A DNA stretch of 33,312 bases from an uncultured Candidatus Altimarinota bacterium (GTDB lineage: Bacteria > Patescibacteriota > Gracilibacteria > CAIRYL01). The position numbers were made by a program, and so were the translations under genes. The DNA is taken from positions 1 through 33,312 of the forward strand of contig CAMZKZ010000042.1 of the NCBI GenBank assembly GCA_947311645.1, written 5' to 3'. Below are positions 8,295-18,193 of the stretch, in pieces (the stretch's first letter is position 1; every line of letters starts with the position of its first letter). The notes beneath the pieces are model-generated. The model had not been told where the DNA came from. It saw nothing but the letters and a program-made list of their open reading frames with translations, and did no database searches.

Positions 8295-8322
8295 TTGTTT
8301 TTTGTTGGTAAAAAAGTATAAT
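8295..8322 (+). promoter_or_regulatory. Predicted rpoB operon promoter
   Basis: TTGTTT at 8295-8300 and a consensus TATAAT at 8317-8322 are 16 bases apart. Transcription would start near 8330, leaving a leader of about 95 bases before the rpoB ATG. No clear regulatory structure or ribosome-binding sequence was seen in that leader. Confidence 0.65.
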
Positions 8323-8424
8323 AGGTCTACATTATATCCATTCTTTTCTGTTTTGATTGAGTAACGAAAGAAAAAGAAGGCATTTTTATAGTGTTTTTCT
8401 TATTTTTTTATACATTTTTACAGT

Positions 8425-11400
8425 ATGCCGAACGCATTACAAAAAGATTTGTTTACTCAAAAACCTACAAAGGTTGTGAATGGGCGATACTTTTTTTCGG
8501 AAAGTGAAGATGCGGAATATCTTCCAAATCTTATTCAGGTTCAGCTTGATTCATATGATGATTTCTTGAAAAATGGAATTCATGAAATGCTTCAAGAGAT
8601 TTCTCCGTTACAAGATTTTTCTGGAAAAAAAGTAGAGGTTCACTTTTTAAAGCATTCTTTAGAGGAAGCAAAAATTGATCCAGAAACTGCTAAACGGGAT
8701 AATCTTTCATATGAAGCAAATCTAAAAGTAGAGGTAAAGCTTGTTAACAAAGAAACTGGTGAAATTAAGCAACAAGAAGTATTTCTTGGGGTTATGCCAT
8801 TGATGACAGAAAAAGGAACATTTATTATAAATGGTATTGAGAGAGTTGTTGTAAACCAGATTGTTCGTTCTCCAGGTGCATTTTTCTCTCGAGTGCAAGG
8901 AGTTCCAGGTGCATTTGCAACGAAAATTATTCCTCGTCGAGGAGTATGGCTTGAAATTGAATCGGATAAAAAAGGATTGCTGTATGCAAAAATAGATAGA
9001 AAACGAAAATTTCCTGCAACACAATTAATGCGTATTTTTGGGTATGAAACCGATGCAGACATTATTGAAGCATTTGGTGATATGCATGAAGCAGATAGAG
9101 AGGTGTTATTGCAAACACTGGAAAAAGATTCTGCAAAAACTGTAGCAGAAGCGTATCAGTCAATTTATCGGAAAATTCGACCAGGAGATATGGCAACTGC
9201 GGAAAATGCAAAATCTCTTGTGGATTCGATGTTTTTTGATTTTCGAAAATATGACTTAGGTCCTATTGCTCGATATAAATTAAATAAACGATTTAATCTG
9301 GATAAATCAGATACTCGAGAAAATAGAATTTTCCAAATTTCTGATTTTCTTCCAATTATGAAGGAGTTAATTCAATTAACTGCAAAAACTGGAGGACAGG
9401 TAGATGATATTGATCATTTGCAAAATCGACGAATTCGAAGTGTTGGGGAATTAGTAATGAATAAATTTCGAGTTGGGTTGATGAGAGTTGATCGAATTGC
9501 AAAAGATAGAATGACTGTTGTTGATCTTGAAGCAATTACAGCTGTACAAATTGTGAATTCACGACCTATTACAGCGGCAATGCGAGAATTTTTTGCAAGT
9601 TCTCAATTGTCTCAATTTATGGATCAAATTAATCCTTTGGCAGAACTTGCGCATAAACGGCGTATTTCTACAATGGGACCTGGAGGGCTTTCTCGAGAGC
9701 GTGCAGGGTTTGATGTGCGAGATGTGCATTCGTCTCACTTTGGACGAATTTGTCCTATTGCAACTCCAGAGGGGCCAAATATTGGACTTGTTCTGCATTT
9801 TGCATCGTATGCAAAAGTAAATGAGTATGGGTTTATTACTACACCTCTGCAGAAGGTTAAAAATGAACTTCCGGTATCAGGTGATATAGTAGGAAGAATA
9901 CTTGGAGAAGATATTGCTGGAGGAAAAATTGGAGATGTAATAACAGAAGCACTTGCAAAAAATATTGTTTCTTCAGGGAAAGATATAGTGCGGTTACAAT
10001 CATTTGTAGATGGTGATATTCATTATTTAGATGCAGCAGAAGAAGAGTCAATTATTGTTGGTCAGCTTGCTGGAAATGTAGATGATTATGGAAATGTAAT
10101 AGGAACAATGATTGCTGCTCGTGTAAAAGGAGAAGCATCGTTGGTTCCTGTAGAATCAATTACTCATTTTGATATTTCGTCAAAACAAATTGTTTCGGAA
10201 ACAACAGCACTTATCCCATTTCTAGAAAATGATGATAATACGCGAGCATCGATGGGGTCGAACATGCAACGGCAAGCGGTTCCATTAGTATCTCCTCATT
10301 CTCCAATTGTTGGAACTGGTTTAGAGGGAGAAGTGGCAAGGGCTGCAGGTACTGCAATTGTTGCAGATGAAGACGGAGAAATTACTGATGTTGATGCACG
10401 AGAACTTACTGTTCAGTATGCTTCTGGAAAAAGAAGAACATATGAACTTCCAAATTATGTGCGGTCAAATCAAACAACATGTTTTCATTTTTCTCCATCT
10501 GTTTCAAAAGGGGATAGCGTAAAAAAAGGACAAACACTTATAAATGGAGCATCTACAGAGAATGGAGAATTGGCTCTTGGTCAAAATCTTCTTGTGGCAT
10601 ATATGACATGGGAGGGGTATAATTACGAAGATGCCATTATTATATCGGATAAGGTAGCACAAAAAGGGTTTTATGATTCAATTCATATTGAGAACTTTTC
10701 TATTGATATTCGAGAAACAAAACTTGGAAATGAGCAAGTAACACGAGATATTCCAAATGTTGGAGATGCAAAACTTGCAAATCTTGATGATGAAGGGATT
10801 ATTCGAGTTGGTTCTTGGGTAAATGATGGAGATATTTTAGTTGGGAAAATCACTCCAAAAGGAGAGGTTGAACTTACTCCAGAAGAGCAATTACTGCAGT
10901 CTATTTTTGGGGAAAAAGCAAAAGATGTACGAGATTCGTCGCTTCGTCTTCCAGGGGGAGAAGGAGGAAAAGTTATTGATATTCAAGTGTTTACAAAAGA
11001 AAAAGGACACGATTTACATCAAGGTGTATTAAAACAAATTCGTGTATATGTTGCACAAACACGAAAAATTCAAGTAGGAGATAAAATGGCAGGACGACAT
11101 GGAAATAAAGGGGTTATTTCAAAAATTGTTCCTCGAGAAGATATGCCATTTTTAGCAGATGGAACACATGTAGATATTATTTTGAATCCATTAGGGGTTT
11201 CGTCTCGTATGAATATTGGGCAAATTTTAGAAACACATTTAGGGCTTGTTGGAAATAAGCTTGGTATACGATTTGCAACTCCAGTATTGAATGGTATTAC
11301 ATCGGAAGAAATTAAACAGTTTTTAAAAGATGCTGATTTACCAGAAGATGGGAAATCACAATTATTTGATGGGAAAACAGGGGATCCATTTCAATTTAAA

Positions 11401-11925
11401 ACAACAATGGGGGTTACTTATATGATTAAGTTGAATCATCTTGTTGAAGATAAACTTCATGCTCGTTCTGTTGGGCCATATTCTATTGTGACGCAACAAC
11501 CTCTTGGAGGGAAAGCACAGCAAGGGGGGCAACGGTTTGGAGAAATGGAGGTATGGGCATTGGAAGCATATTCTGCATCACATATTCTTCAGGAAATGCT
11601 TACGATTAAATCTGATGATGTAGTGGGTCGTTCAAAAGCATATGAATCGATTGTGAAGGGATTACCTCTTGGAAAACCTTCTATTCCAGAGTCATTTAAT
11701 GTACTTCTTCATGAATTACGAGGTCTTGGATTAGAGGTTGATTTAGCAAATGAAGAGGATAAACCTGTAGACTTAGCTCTTGATGAGTTGTATACAGATG
11801 AAGAATCAGGAATTCCAGAAGAAGATAAAGTTTCTGAGTTAAAAACATCTCTTCATGAAACAGATGCGGAGATTGACTCGGAAGTGCATGGAGAAATTCC
11901 ATCTGCACAAGAGGGAGAGGTATAA
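8425..11925 (+). CDS. rpoB: DNA-directed RNA polymerase subunit beta
   Basis: The 1166-residue β subunit, colinear with bacterial RpoB and without large lineage inserts. The rifampicin-pocket region (about residues 392-452) reads SQLSQFMDQINPLAELAHKR and then RISTMGPGGLSRERAGFDV, keeping the Asp, His and Ser that usually confer sensitivity. The nucleotide-binding and β'-contact blocks GDKMAGRHGNKGV and FGEMEVWALEAYSA are intact. After the usual end (ELRGLGLEVDL) there is an unusual acidic tail of about 60 residues. The ribosomal genes rplJL, commonly just upstream, are absent here; the operon starts from its own promoter. No ribosome-binding sequence precedes the ATG. Confidence 0.98.
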   Translation: MPNALQKDLFTQKPTKVVNGRYFFSESEDAEYLPNLIQVQLDSYDDFLKNGIHEMLQEISPLQDFSGKKVEVHFLKHSLEEAKIDPETAKRDNLSYEANLKVEVKLVNKETGEIKQQEVFLGVMPLMTEKGTFIINGIERVVVNQIVRSPGAFFSRVQGVPGAFATKIIPRRGVWLEIESDKKGLLYAKIDRKRKFPATQLMRIFGYETDADIIEAFGDMHEADREVLLQTLEKDSAKTVAEAYQSIYRKIRPGDMATAENAKSLVDSMFFDFRKYDLGPIARYKLNKRFNLDKSDTRENRIFQISDFLPIMKELIQLTAKTGGQVDDIDHLQNRRIRSVGELVMNKFRVGLMRVDRIAKDRMTVVDLEAITAVQIVNSRPITAAMREFFASSQLSQFMDQINPLAELAHKRRISTMGPGGLSRERAGFDVRDVHSSHFGRICPIATPEGPNIGLVLHFASYAKVNEYGFITTPLQKVKNELPVSGDIVGRILGEDIAGGKIGDVITEALAKNIVSSGKDIVRLQSFVDGDIHYLDAAEEESIIVGQLAGNVDDYGNVIGTMIAARVKGEASLVPVESITHFDISSKQIVSETTALIPFLENDDNTRASMGSNMQRQAVPLVSPHSPIVGTGLEGEVARAAGTAIVADEDGEITDVDARELTVQYASGKRRTYELPNYVRSNQTTCFHFSPSVSKGDSVKKGQTLINGASTENGELALGQNLLVAYMTWEGYNYEDAIIISDKVAQKGFYDSIHIENFSIDIRETKLGNEQVTRDIPNVGDAKLANLDDEGIIRVGSWVNDGDILVGKITPKGEVELTPEEQLLQSIFGEKAKDVRDSSLRLPGGEGGKVIDIQVFTKEKGHDLHQGVLKQIRVYVAQTRKIQVGDKMAGRHGNKGVISKIVPREDMPFLADGTHVDIILNPLGVSSRMNIGQILETHLGLVGNKLGIRFATPVLNGITSEEIKQFLKDADLPEDGKSQLFDGKTGDPFQFKTTMGVTYMIKLNHLVEDKLHARSVGPYSIVTQQPLGGKAQQGGQRFGEMEVWALEAYSASHILQEMLTIKSDDVVGRSKAYESIVKGLPLGKPSIPESFNVLLHELRGLGLEVDLANEEDKPVDLALDELYTDEESGIPEEDKVSELKTSLHETDAEIDSEVHGEIPSAQEGEV

Positions 11926-11966
11926 TGAAGAGATGAGCACTATAAAAACTGTATATAATTCGTATT

Positions 11967-12356
11967 ATGAAACCCTTTAAAACAGTTAATTCGGTTACAC
12001 TTCTTGGGAAAATTTCAAGAAGTCCAGATCGTAAAACTATTACATCGGGGAGAAAGCTTGCAGTGTTTTCTCTTCAAACACAAAATGATGATATGTATTC
12101 ATCGTCGGAATTTCATAATATTGTTGCATGGGATGAGCTATCGGATATAGCAGAGTCATGTACGGTATCAGATACTGTTTATATTGAAGGCTGTATTAAA
12201 ACACGAAATTTTATAAATAAGCACAATATAAAAATTTTTAAAACAGAAATAATTGCTCAAAAAATAATAGTACTTTCTTCGAATGAAAAAAAAGGATTTA
12301 CAGCAGAGGAAGAAAAAACTTTTTTTTCTGCTTCTAAAAAAGACTTTTATTTATAA
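11967..12356 (+). CDS. Single-stranded DNA-binding (SSB)-like OB-fold protein
   Basis: This 129-residue protein lies between rpoB and rpoC. SSB-family landmarks are present: NSVTLLGKISRSPDRKTI at the start, SGRKLAVFSLQTQ, EFHNIVAWDELSDIAE, DTVYIEGCIKTRNF and a KTEIIAQKIIVLSS strand. The C-terminus is short and ends in KKDFYL, lacking the acidic DDDIPF-type tip by which true SSB recruits repair proteins, so it is probably a paralogue and not the main replication SSB. A TATAAT hexamer 7 bases before the ATG could drive a leaderless transcript in addition to read-through from rpoB, whose stop is 41 bases upstream. Confidence 0.85.
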   Translation: MKPFKTVNSVTLLGKISRSPDRKTITSGRKLAVFSLQTQNDDMYSSSEFHNIVAWDELSDIAESCTVSDTVYIEGCIKTRNFINKHNIKIFKTEIIAQKIIVLSSNEKKGFTAEEEKTFFSASKKDFYL

Positions 12357-12407
12357 AAAAAATCTCAAAAAAATCTCAAAAAATATATTCTTAATAAAAA
12401 TTGTTGT

Positions 12408-15400
12408 ATGAAACAAATTGATAATGACTTTGCGTCAATTTCTTTGAAAATTGCGTCACCAGAATTGATTCATGAATGGTCTCATGGAGAAGTTACAAAA
12501 CCAGAAACTATTAATTATCGAACACAGCGTCCAGAGCTTGATGGATTGTTTTGTGAGAGAATTTTTGGTCCTTCAAAAAACTACGAATGTTATTGTGGTA
12601 AATATAAACGAATTCGGTATAAAGGAATTACATGTGAAAAATGTGGAGTTGAAGTAACGAAATCTATAGTTCGTCGAGAAAGAATGGGGCATATTGATTT
12701 ATGTGTTCCTGTTTCTCATACATGGTATGTTCGGTCTACTCCTTCACGGATTGGTATTGCTTTAGATTTACCTGTAAAAACACTTGAGCAAATTTTATAT
12801 TTTGCATCGTATATCATTACAAATGTTGATGAATCGGAACGAGAAAATGTAAAACTTGACTTGATGAATCAAGCAAAACAGGCAAAGAAAGATATTCAAA
12901 ATACATTTAAAAATGAAGAAGTTCGAGTGCAAGCAGAAATTCGAGATGGAAATCTTAATAATTCTGATTTAGAAAAATTACAATCAGATTTTGCAGATCG
13001 TTTAGAAGAGCTACAAGAAGCTATGAAACAGGCAGAAATAGAATTGGAAAAAGTTCAAGTACGATCGGTTATATCAGAAATTGAATACCGAAATTTAAGT
13101 ATGAAGTTTGGTCATATTTTTACAGCAGGAACAGGTGCAGAAGCTGTAAAAATCCTTTTAGAACAGGTTGATATTGATGCAGAGCTTGAATTGTTGCGAG
13201 AGCAACAACCTGCTGCGACAGGGCAAAAACAGGTAAAAATTATTCGAAATATTCAATTTTTTGAATCACTTAAAAAATCTGGTATTCGTCCAGAATGGAT
13301 GCTTATTACAACGCTTTCGGTAATTCCACCTGATTTACGGCCGATGGTGCAGTTAGATGGTGGGCGATTTGCAGCATCAGATTTAAATGATTTATATCGA
13401 AGAATTATTAACCGTAATAATCGATTAAAACGATTATTATCGATTGGAGCACCAGAAGTAATTTGTCGAAATGAAAAACGAATGCTTCAGGAAGCTGTTG
13501 ATACACTTTTAAATAATTCACCTCGATCTGGTCGAGTTGCCTTTGCGTCTGATAAAAGACAATTAAAATCTCTTTCAGATATGTTGAAAGGAAAACAAGG
13601 ACGATTTCGTCAAAATCTTTTAGGGAAACGAGTTGATTACTCTGGTCGATCTGTAATTGTTGTTGGTCCACAGTTAAAACTTCATCAATGTGGTATTCCA
13701 AAAAAAATGGGATTAAAATTATTTAAACCATTTGTAATTGGGGCATTAATTCAAAATGAATATACTCATAATGTAAAAGGAGCAGAAAAAATTATTGCTT
13801 CAAATGCAGAAATTGTATGGGATTTATTAGAAGAAATTATTTCTGATAAATATGTTTTATTAAATCGAGCACCAACTCTTCATAGATTAGGTATTCAAGC
13901 ATTTTCTCCAGTGTTAATTGAGGGACGAGCGATTCAAATTCATCCACTTGTGTGTGCTGCATATAATGCGGATTTTGATGGGGATCAAATGGCGGTTCAT
14001 CTTCCTTTATCTGAAGAAGCACAAAAAGAAGCAAAAGAATTGATGCTTGCATCTACAAATATTTTAAAATTATCAGCAGGAGATCCTATTATTACTCCGA
14101 GTCAAGATATGGTTCTTGGGTCATATTACATTACGACTATTCATGATAATAGAAAAGGTGAGGGAAATGTATATGGTTCGATGGAAGAAGCAAAATATGC
14201 ATATGATACAGGGCATTTAGATATGCAAGCACGAATTTCTCTTCGATTGAATGGTGAAATCATTGAAAATACTTCATATGGTAGAGCAGTATTTAATGCA
14301 ATTATTCCAGAAGAACTCGGATATAGAAATGAGATATTTAAAAATAAAACAATTCATAATCTTTTTACAGAAATTTTTGAAACAGTTTCTCCTGATCGAG
14401 TTGTAGAATTTGCGGATAATATTAAAGAATTAGGATTTAAATATTCAACAAAATCTGGGTTATCTATTGGTATGGATGATATGGTTGTTCCAGAAGAACG
14501 GCATGCAGTATTAGATACATCAACACAATTGCTAGAAAAAGTAACAGATGCGTATACAAAAGGTCTTCTTTCTGATGAAGAACGATATACTCATTCAATT
14601 AAAATTTGGGCTGATGCAAAAATTAAAATCTCAGATTCAATGGTTACAGAGTTTAAGAAAAATCCAGAAAATCATATTTATTATATGATTGACTCTGGAG
14701 CTCGAGGGAACTGGGGGCAAATTACTCAAATGTGTGGGATGAAAGGTTTGGTAGCAAATCCGGGAGGACGAACTATTGAGCTTCCTATTAAATCAAATTT
14801 AAAAGGAGGATTTTCTATTGTAGAGTACTTTATTGCAACCCATGGGGGACGAAAAGGGAAATCTGATACAGCCTTAAAAACAGCAGAAGCAGGGTACTTA
14901 ACTCGTCGTCTTGTAGATTCTGTTCAAGATACAATTATTAGAGAAGAAGATTGTGGAAATAACTATCCATATATTGTAACACGAGAAGATGCAAAATTAT
15001 TAGGAGTAACATTTGATCAACGGCTTCTTGGGCGACATCTTGTAGAAGATTTAGCAGATAATGATGGAGAACTTATAGGTGTGCGAAATCAAGAAATTGA
15101 TAGAGCAATGTTGAAAGTTATTAATGAAAAAGAAGTAAATACTGTTAAAATTCGAGCAATTCTTGACTGTACTGTAGAAAAAGGAGTGTGTCAAAAATGT
15201 TATGGTCGAGATTTAGGAGATGATAAACATGTGAAAATTGGTACACCAGTTGGAATTATTGCTGCACAATCAATTGGGGAACCAGGAACACAGCTTACTA
15301 TGCGAACATTCCATATGGGAGGGGTTGCTGATGCTGGAAATGATATTACGCAAGGTCTTTCGCGAGTAGAAGAATTATTTGAAGCACGAAATCCAAAAAC

Positions 15401-16277
15401 ACCTGCTATTTTGTCAAAAATTAATGGAAAAGTGCGATTTGAAAGAAATAATAAATCGGTTACTATTTACATTGAAGCACAAGAAAAAGGAGAGGATGTG
15501 TATCCTATTACTCCTCTTATGAAAATATTAGTTTCAGAAGGAGATGTAGTAAAATCTGGAAAAATTCTTGCGAAAGGAACAACTATTATTCGAGCAAATT
15601 ATCCAGGGACAATAGAAAAAGTTTCAGAAAATGAAATTATTGTAAAACATGATGAGAAAATTTCTGATCAATATGAATTTAATGGAAATGAAAACTTCTT
15701 AGTAGAAGATGGAGATTTTATACAATCGGGAGATCCTTTAATTTCTGGACATTTTAATCTTCGAGAATTATTACAACAAACAGATTTCGCAACGGTACAA
15801 CGATATATTACACGAGAAATTCAAGGAATTTATGCATCACAAGGGCAAACAATTCATGATAAACATATGGAGGTAATTGTGCGAGAAATGTTTTCTAGAG
15901 TACGAATTATTGATAAAGGGGAGTATTCTGATTTGGTAAATGGAGAACTTACAGATTATTATAAAGTTCTTCGATTTATTACAGATAATCCAGATAAGAA
16001 AGCTCCAGTATTTGAACGACAACTTCTTGGGCTTACACGAAGTGCTTTAACAACTGATTCATGGTTGTCTGCGGCATCGTTCCAAGAAACAATTCGAGTA
16101 TTGGTAGATGCATCTATTTCAGGGAAAAAAGATACATTACATGGTCTAAAAGAAAATGTAATTATTGGGAAATTAATTCCTGCGGGAGAAGTGTTTCGAA
16201 AAAAATATGAAAAAGAGAAACTAAAAAAAGCTGAAGTTCTTTCAAAGGCAGAAGATAGTGTTTCTGAAGATGTGTAA
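12408..16277 (+). CDS. rpoC: DNA-directed RNA polymerase subunit beta'
   Basis: The 1289-residue β' subunit. The N-terminal zinc site is C61, C63, C76 and C79 (CYCGKYKRIRYKGITCEKC). The clamp coiled coil follows, and the catalytic NADFDGD sits at residues 520-526, providing the three magnesium-binding aspartates. Bridge-helix and trigger-loop regions are recognisable: ATHGGRKGKSDTALKTAEAG and QSIGEPGTQLTMRTFHMGG. The second zinc site is CTVEKGVCQKCYGRDL with an earlier Cys (EEDCG). The gene starts 51 bases after the ssb-like gene, so it is probably in the same operon. A strong terminator lies 44 bases after the stop. Confidence 0.98.
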   Translation: MKQIDNDFASISLKIASPELIHEWSHGEVTKPETINYRTQRPELDGLFCERIFGPSKNYECYCGKYKRIRYKGITCEKCGVEVTKSIVRRERMGHIDLCVPVSHTWYVRSTPSRIGIALDLPVKTLEQILYFASYIITNVDESERENVKLDLMNQAKQAKKDIQNTFKNEEVRVQAEIRDGNLNNSDLEKLQSDFADRLEELQEAMKQAEIELEKVQVRSVISEIEYRNLSMKFGHIFTAGTGAEAVKILLEQVDIDAELELLREQQPAATGQKQVKIIRNIQFFESLKKSGIRPEWMLITTLSVIPPDLRPMVQLDGGRFAASDLNDLYRRIINRNNRLKRLLSIGAPEVICRNEKRMLQEAVDTLLNNSPRSGRVAFASDKRQLKSLSDMLKGKQGRFRQNLLGKRVDYSGRSVIVVGPQLKLHQCGIPKKMGLKLFKPFVIGALIQNEYTHNVKGAEKIIASNAEIVWDLLEEIISDKYVLLNRAPTLHRLGIQAFSPVLIEGRAIQIHPLVCAAYNADFDGDQMAVHLPLSEEAQKEAKELMLASTNILKLSAGDPIITPSQDMVLGSYYITTIHDNRKGEGNVYGSMEEAKYAYDTGHLDMQARISLRLNGEIIENTSYGRAVFNAIIPEELGYRNEIFKNKTIHNLFTEIFETVSPDRVVEFADNIKELGFKYSTKSGLSIGMDDMVVPEERHAVLDTSTQLLEKVTDAYTKGLLSDEERYTHSIKIWADAKIKISDSMVTEFKKNPENHIYYMIDSGARGNWGQITQMCGMKGLVANPGGRTIELPIKSNLKGGFSIVEYFIATHGGRKGKSDTALKTAEAGYLTRRLVDSVQDTIIREEDCGNNYPYIVTREDAKLLGVTFDQRLLGRHLVEDLADNDGELIGVRNQEIDRAMLKVINEKEVNTVKIRAILDCTVEKGVCQKCYGRDLGDDKHVKIGTPVGIIAAQSIGEPGTQLTMRTFHMGGVADAGNDITQGLSRVEELFEARNPKTPAILSKINGKVRFERNNKSVTIYIEAQEKGEDVYPITPLMKILVSEGDVVKSGKILAKGTTIIRANYPGTIEKVSENEIIVKHDEKISDQYEFNGNENFLVEDGDFIQSGDPLISGHFNLRELLQQTDFATVQRYITREIQGIYASQGQTIHDKHMEVIVREMFSRVRIIDKGEYSDLVNGELTDYYKVLRFITDNPDKKAPVFERQLLGLTRSALTTDSWLSAASFQETIRVLVDASISGKKDTLHGLKENVIIGKLIPAGEVFRKKYEKEKLKKAEVLSKAEDSVSEDV

Positions 16278-16321
16278 AACATTGTAAATATTTTCATGAG
16301 ATGAAGAACTGCTGGAAAAAT

Positions 16322-16358
16322 AAAAAAAATAATACCAACTCTGGTATTATTTTTTTTT
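16322..16358 (+). terminator. Terminator of the rpoB-ssb-rpoC operon
   Basis: A hairpin whose arms end in ATAATACCA and TGGTATTAT around a 4-base loop is flanked by an A-run and a T-run of about 9. This is a typical intrinsic terminator just after rpoC. Confidence 0.9.
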
Positions 16359-16391
16359 ACTATCCTATTTGTATCCGAAAAAATAGTGTAC

Positions 16392-16425
16392 AAAAAAACC
16401 TCTCAATAAAATTGAAAGGTTTTTT
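16392..16425 (-). terminator. Terminator after tRNA-Asn (probably bidirectional)
   Basis: AAAAAACCT...TCAAT and ATTGA...AGGTTTTTT pair across a 3-base loop with one mismatch. On the minus strand it lies about 14 bases beyond the tRNA-Asn CCA end and ends in a T-run. It can also work on the plus strand behind rpoC. Confidence 0.8.
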
Positions 16426-16438
16426 ATAGTATAAAAGT

Positions 16439-16513
16439 TGGCTCCCCGGACTAGATTCGAACTAGTGACCTAACGGTTAACAGCCGTGTGCTCTACCACT
16501 GAGCTACCGAGGA
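16439..16513 (-). tRNA. tRNA-Asn (GUU)
   Basis: On the minus strand a complete cloverleaf is visible: acceptor TCCTCGG/CCGGGGA with one T-G pair, D arm GCTC/GAGC, anticodon loop CTGTTAA carrying GTT, T loop TTCGAAT, discriminator G and an encoded CCA at 16439-16441. The length is 75 bases including CCA. Confidence 0.96.
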
Positions 16514-16535
16514 ATATTCCTTTTATAGCTGATAG

Positions 16536-16565
16536 ATTTTACAGTATAATAGAATGGAGAATCAA
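16536..16565 (-). promoter_or_regulatory. Possible tRNA-Asn promoter
   Basis: On the minus strand TTGATT (16560-16565) and TAAAAT (16536-16541) are 18 bases apart and 22 bases before the tRNA 5' end. The match is weak and the region is AT-rich. Confidence 0.3.
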
Positions 16566-16653
16566 GCTATTTTTATATTTTTATAGAATATTGAGAGAGA
16601 ATATATTTACTAAAAAATAAAATATTGTATAGTAAAAAAACTATAGTATCTTT

Positions 16654-18039
16654 TTAATCAGATCCTTTTCCAATAAGCAGTACAATTGGTGTTTTAAAAA
16701 ATATTTTGAGATCAAGCCAGATATTCATATTTTCACAATAGTATGAGTCAAGAAAAATTTCTCTTTGAAATGATAAATCACTTCTTCCTGAAACTTGAGA
16801 GAGCCCAGAAATTCCTGGTTTAATTGATAAAATTCGTCGTTGAGAAAGTGTGTATTGTTCAATTTCTGATGGTAGGTGAGGGCGAGGTCCAATTAACGAC
16901 ATATCACCTTTTATAACATTCCATAGTTGTGGAAGTTCGTCTATAGAAGTTCTTCGAATAAATTTTCCAAAAGCAGTAATTCGTGGGTCATTTTTTATTT
17001 TAAAGAGTGGGCCTTTTCTTTGATTCTGTTCTAAAAGTGTATCTTTTATTTTATCTGCATTTACTATCATCGATCGAAATTTGTAAATCGTAAAAAGCTG
17101 TCCATTTTTTCCTACTCGTTGCGATGCATAAATAATATGTGTTCGAAGTTTATACGCAACAAAAAGAAAAAGAGGAGAGAGGAGTATGAGTAAAATACTA
17201 CTAATTATAATATCAAAAAATCGTTTAAGCGCAAAAAACCAATAGTTTTGTTTAATATGTGTATGTGTTGTGAGTGGAATATCTTCTATGGTATTAAAAT
17301 ACGAATGTCCTAAAAATTCTTGAGAGTGGTGAGGAATAATATGAAGATGAAATCCTTTTTCTGCAGAGAGCACTTTTATATGTTCTCTGTATGTAAATGT
17401 TTCTCTGTCTTTTCCATCGGTGAAAAAAATATCTGTAAGTTGTGTTGTGTTACTATCTAAAAAGTCTAAAAAATCTATTGATGTTCCAGAAAAGCAAAGA
17501 GAGTATTTAGGGTTATTATCAAAGATTTGTAAGAGCTGTTCTCTTCCTTTTTCATTGCTGATAATTGCAATATTTTTTTTAATAATAAAATATTTTTCAA
17601 AGATTACTCGAAGAAGAAATCGAAAAAATAGTCCAATTATTCCGGTAAAAAGCATTGCTTGTGCAAGCATTACTCTTGAAAAAATAAGTTCATGAAAAAC
17701 AAGAGCATATACAGCAATAATACTCATTCCCCATAATATAATTCCCCATATATATTTCCCTATAACATTCCATGAAAAATATTGAATGGTATGGTGTTTT
17801 TTATTATATGAATACAGTGACAGAGAGAAGAGAATACCAATAAAGCCCACTGCAGAAATAAGTGTAAAATTAAGAAAAAAAACTTTATTTGGTAAATTTT
17901 CTACAGGGAAATAATACGCACTATTTGGAATTAAATCAGTAATTGGGCGTATAAAATATGCTAGTATCCATGCACTGGTTACAGAGATGCTATCTGTAAC
18001 AATTCGAGTAAATCCTTGAAAAAATTCTTTTTTATGCAT
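16654..18039 (-). CDS. Polyprenyl-phosphate sugar-1-phosphate transferase (WbaP-type)
   Basis: A 461-residue membrane enzyme that places the first sugar phosphate on the lipid carrier for exopolysaccharide or glycan repeat-unit assembly. The N-terminal half has about four membrane spans (for example residues 45-70 and 95-145) and then a nucleotide-fold-like region. The C-terminal half is the bacterial sugar-transferase domain: a membrane-embedded helix [20 protein letters not shown], the [19 protein letters not shown] block, [20 protein letters not shown] (catalytic Asp-Glu pair), [19 protein letters not shown] and [15 protein letters not shown]. Its sugar substrate cannot be told from sequence. 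It is transcribed divergently from the Wzz-like gene. Confidence 0.92.
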   Translation of the reverse strand: MHKKEFFQGFTRIVTDSISVTSAWILAYFIRPITDLIPNSAYYFPVENLPNKVFFLNFTLISAVGFIGILFSLSLYSYNKKHHTIQYFSWNVIGKYIWGIILWGMSIIAVYALVFHELIFSRVMLAQAMLFTGIIGLFFRFLLRVIFEKYFIIKKNIAIISNEKGREQLLQIFDNNPKYSLCFSGTSIDFLDFLDSNTTQLTDIFFTDGKDRETFTYREHIKVLSAEKGFHLHIIPHHSQEFLGHSYFNTIEDIPLTTHTHIKQNYWFFALKRFFDIIISSILLILLSPLFLFVAYKLRTHIIYASQRVGKNGQLFTIYKFRSMIVNADKIKDTLLEQNQRKGPLFKIKNDPRITAFGKFIRRTSIDELPQLWNVIKGDMSLIGPRPHLPSEIEQYTLSQRRILSIKPGISGLSQVSGRSDLSFQREIFLDSYYCENMNIWLDLKIFFKTPIVLLIGKGSD

Positions 18040-18066
18040 AGGTATATATAAGTTTCTCTCTTGTTT

Positions 18067-18072
18067 ATTATA
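18067..18072 (-). promoter_or_regulatory. -10 element for the sugar transferase gene
   Basis: A consensus TATAAT on the minus strand lies 27 bases before the start codon. No convincing -35 was found; a TG dinucleotide directly precedes the hexamer. Confidence 0.4.
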
Positions 18073-18193
18073 CAGTAAAAAAATATAAAAAATAACTATA
18101 TTTCAATTTTTATTTTATTTATACTAATATAGATAGTGATACAGAGAATTATACATCTAATGATAGAGGTGAAGAGATTTAATACTAAAAAAC

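Noticed and set aside
12360-12387. Short direct repeat AAAAAAATCTC between the ssb-like gene and rpoC
   Set aside because: Two copies of an A-rich 11-mer in AT-rich spacer DNA; no hairpin or known regulatory pattern.
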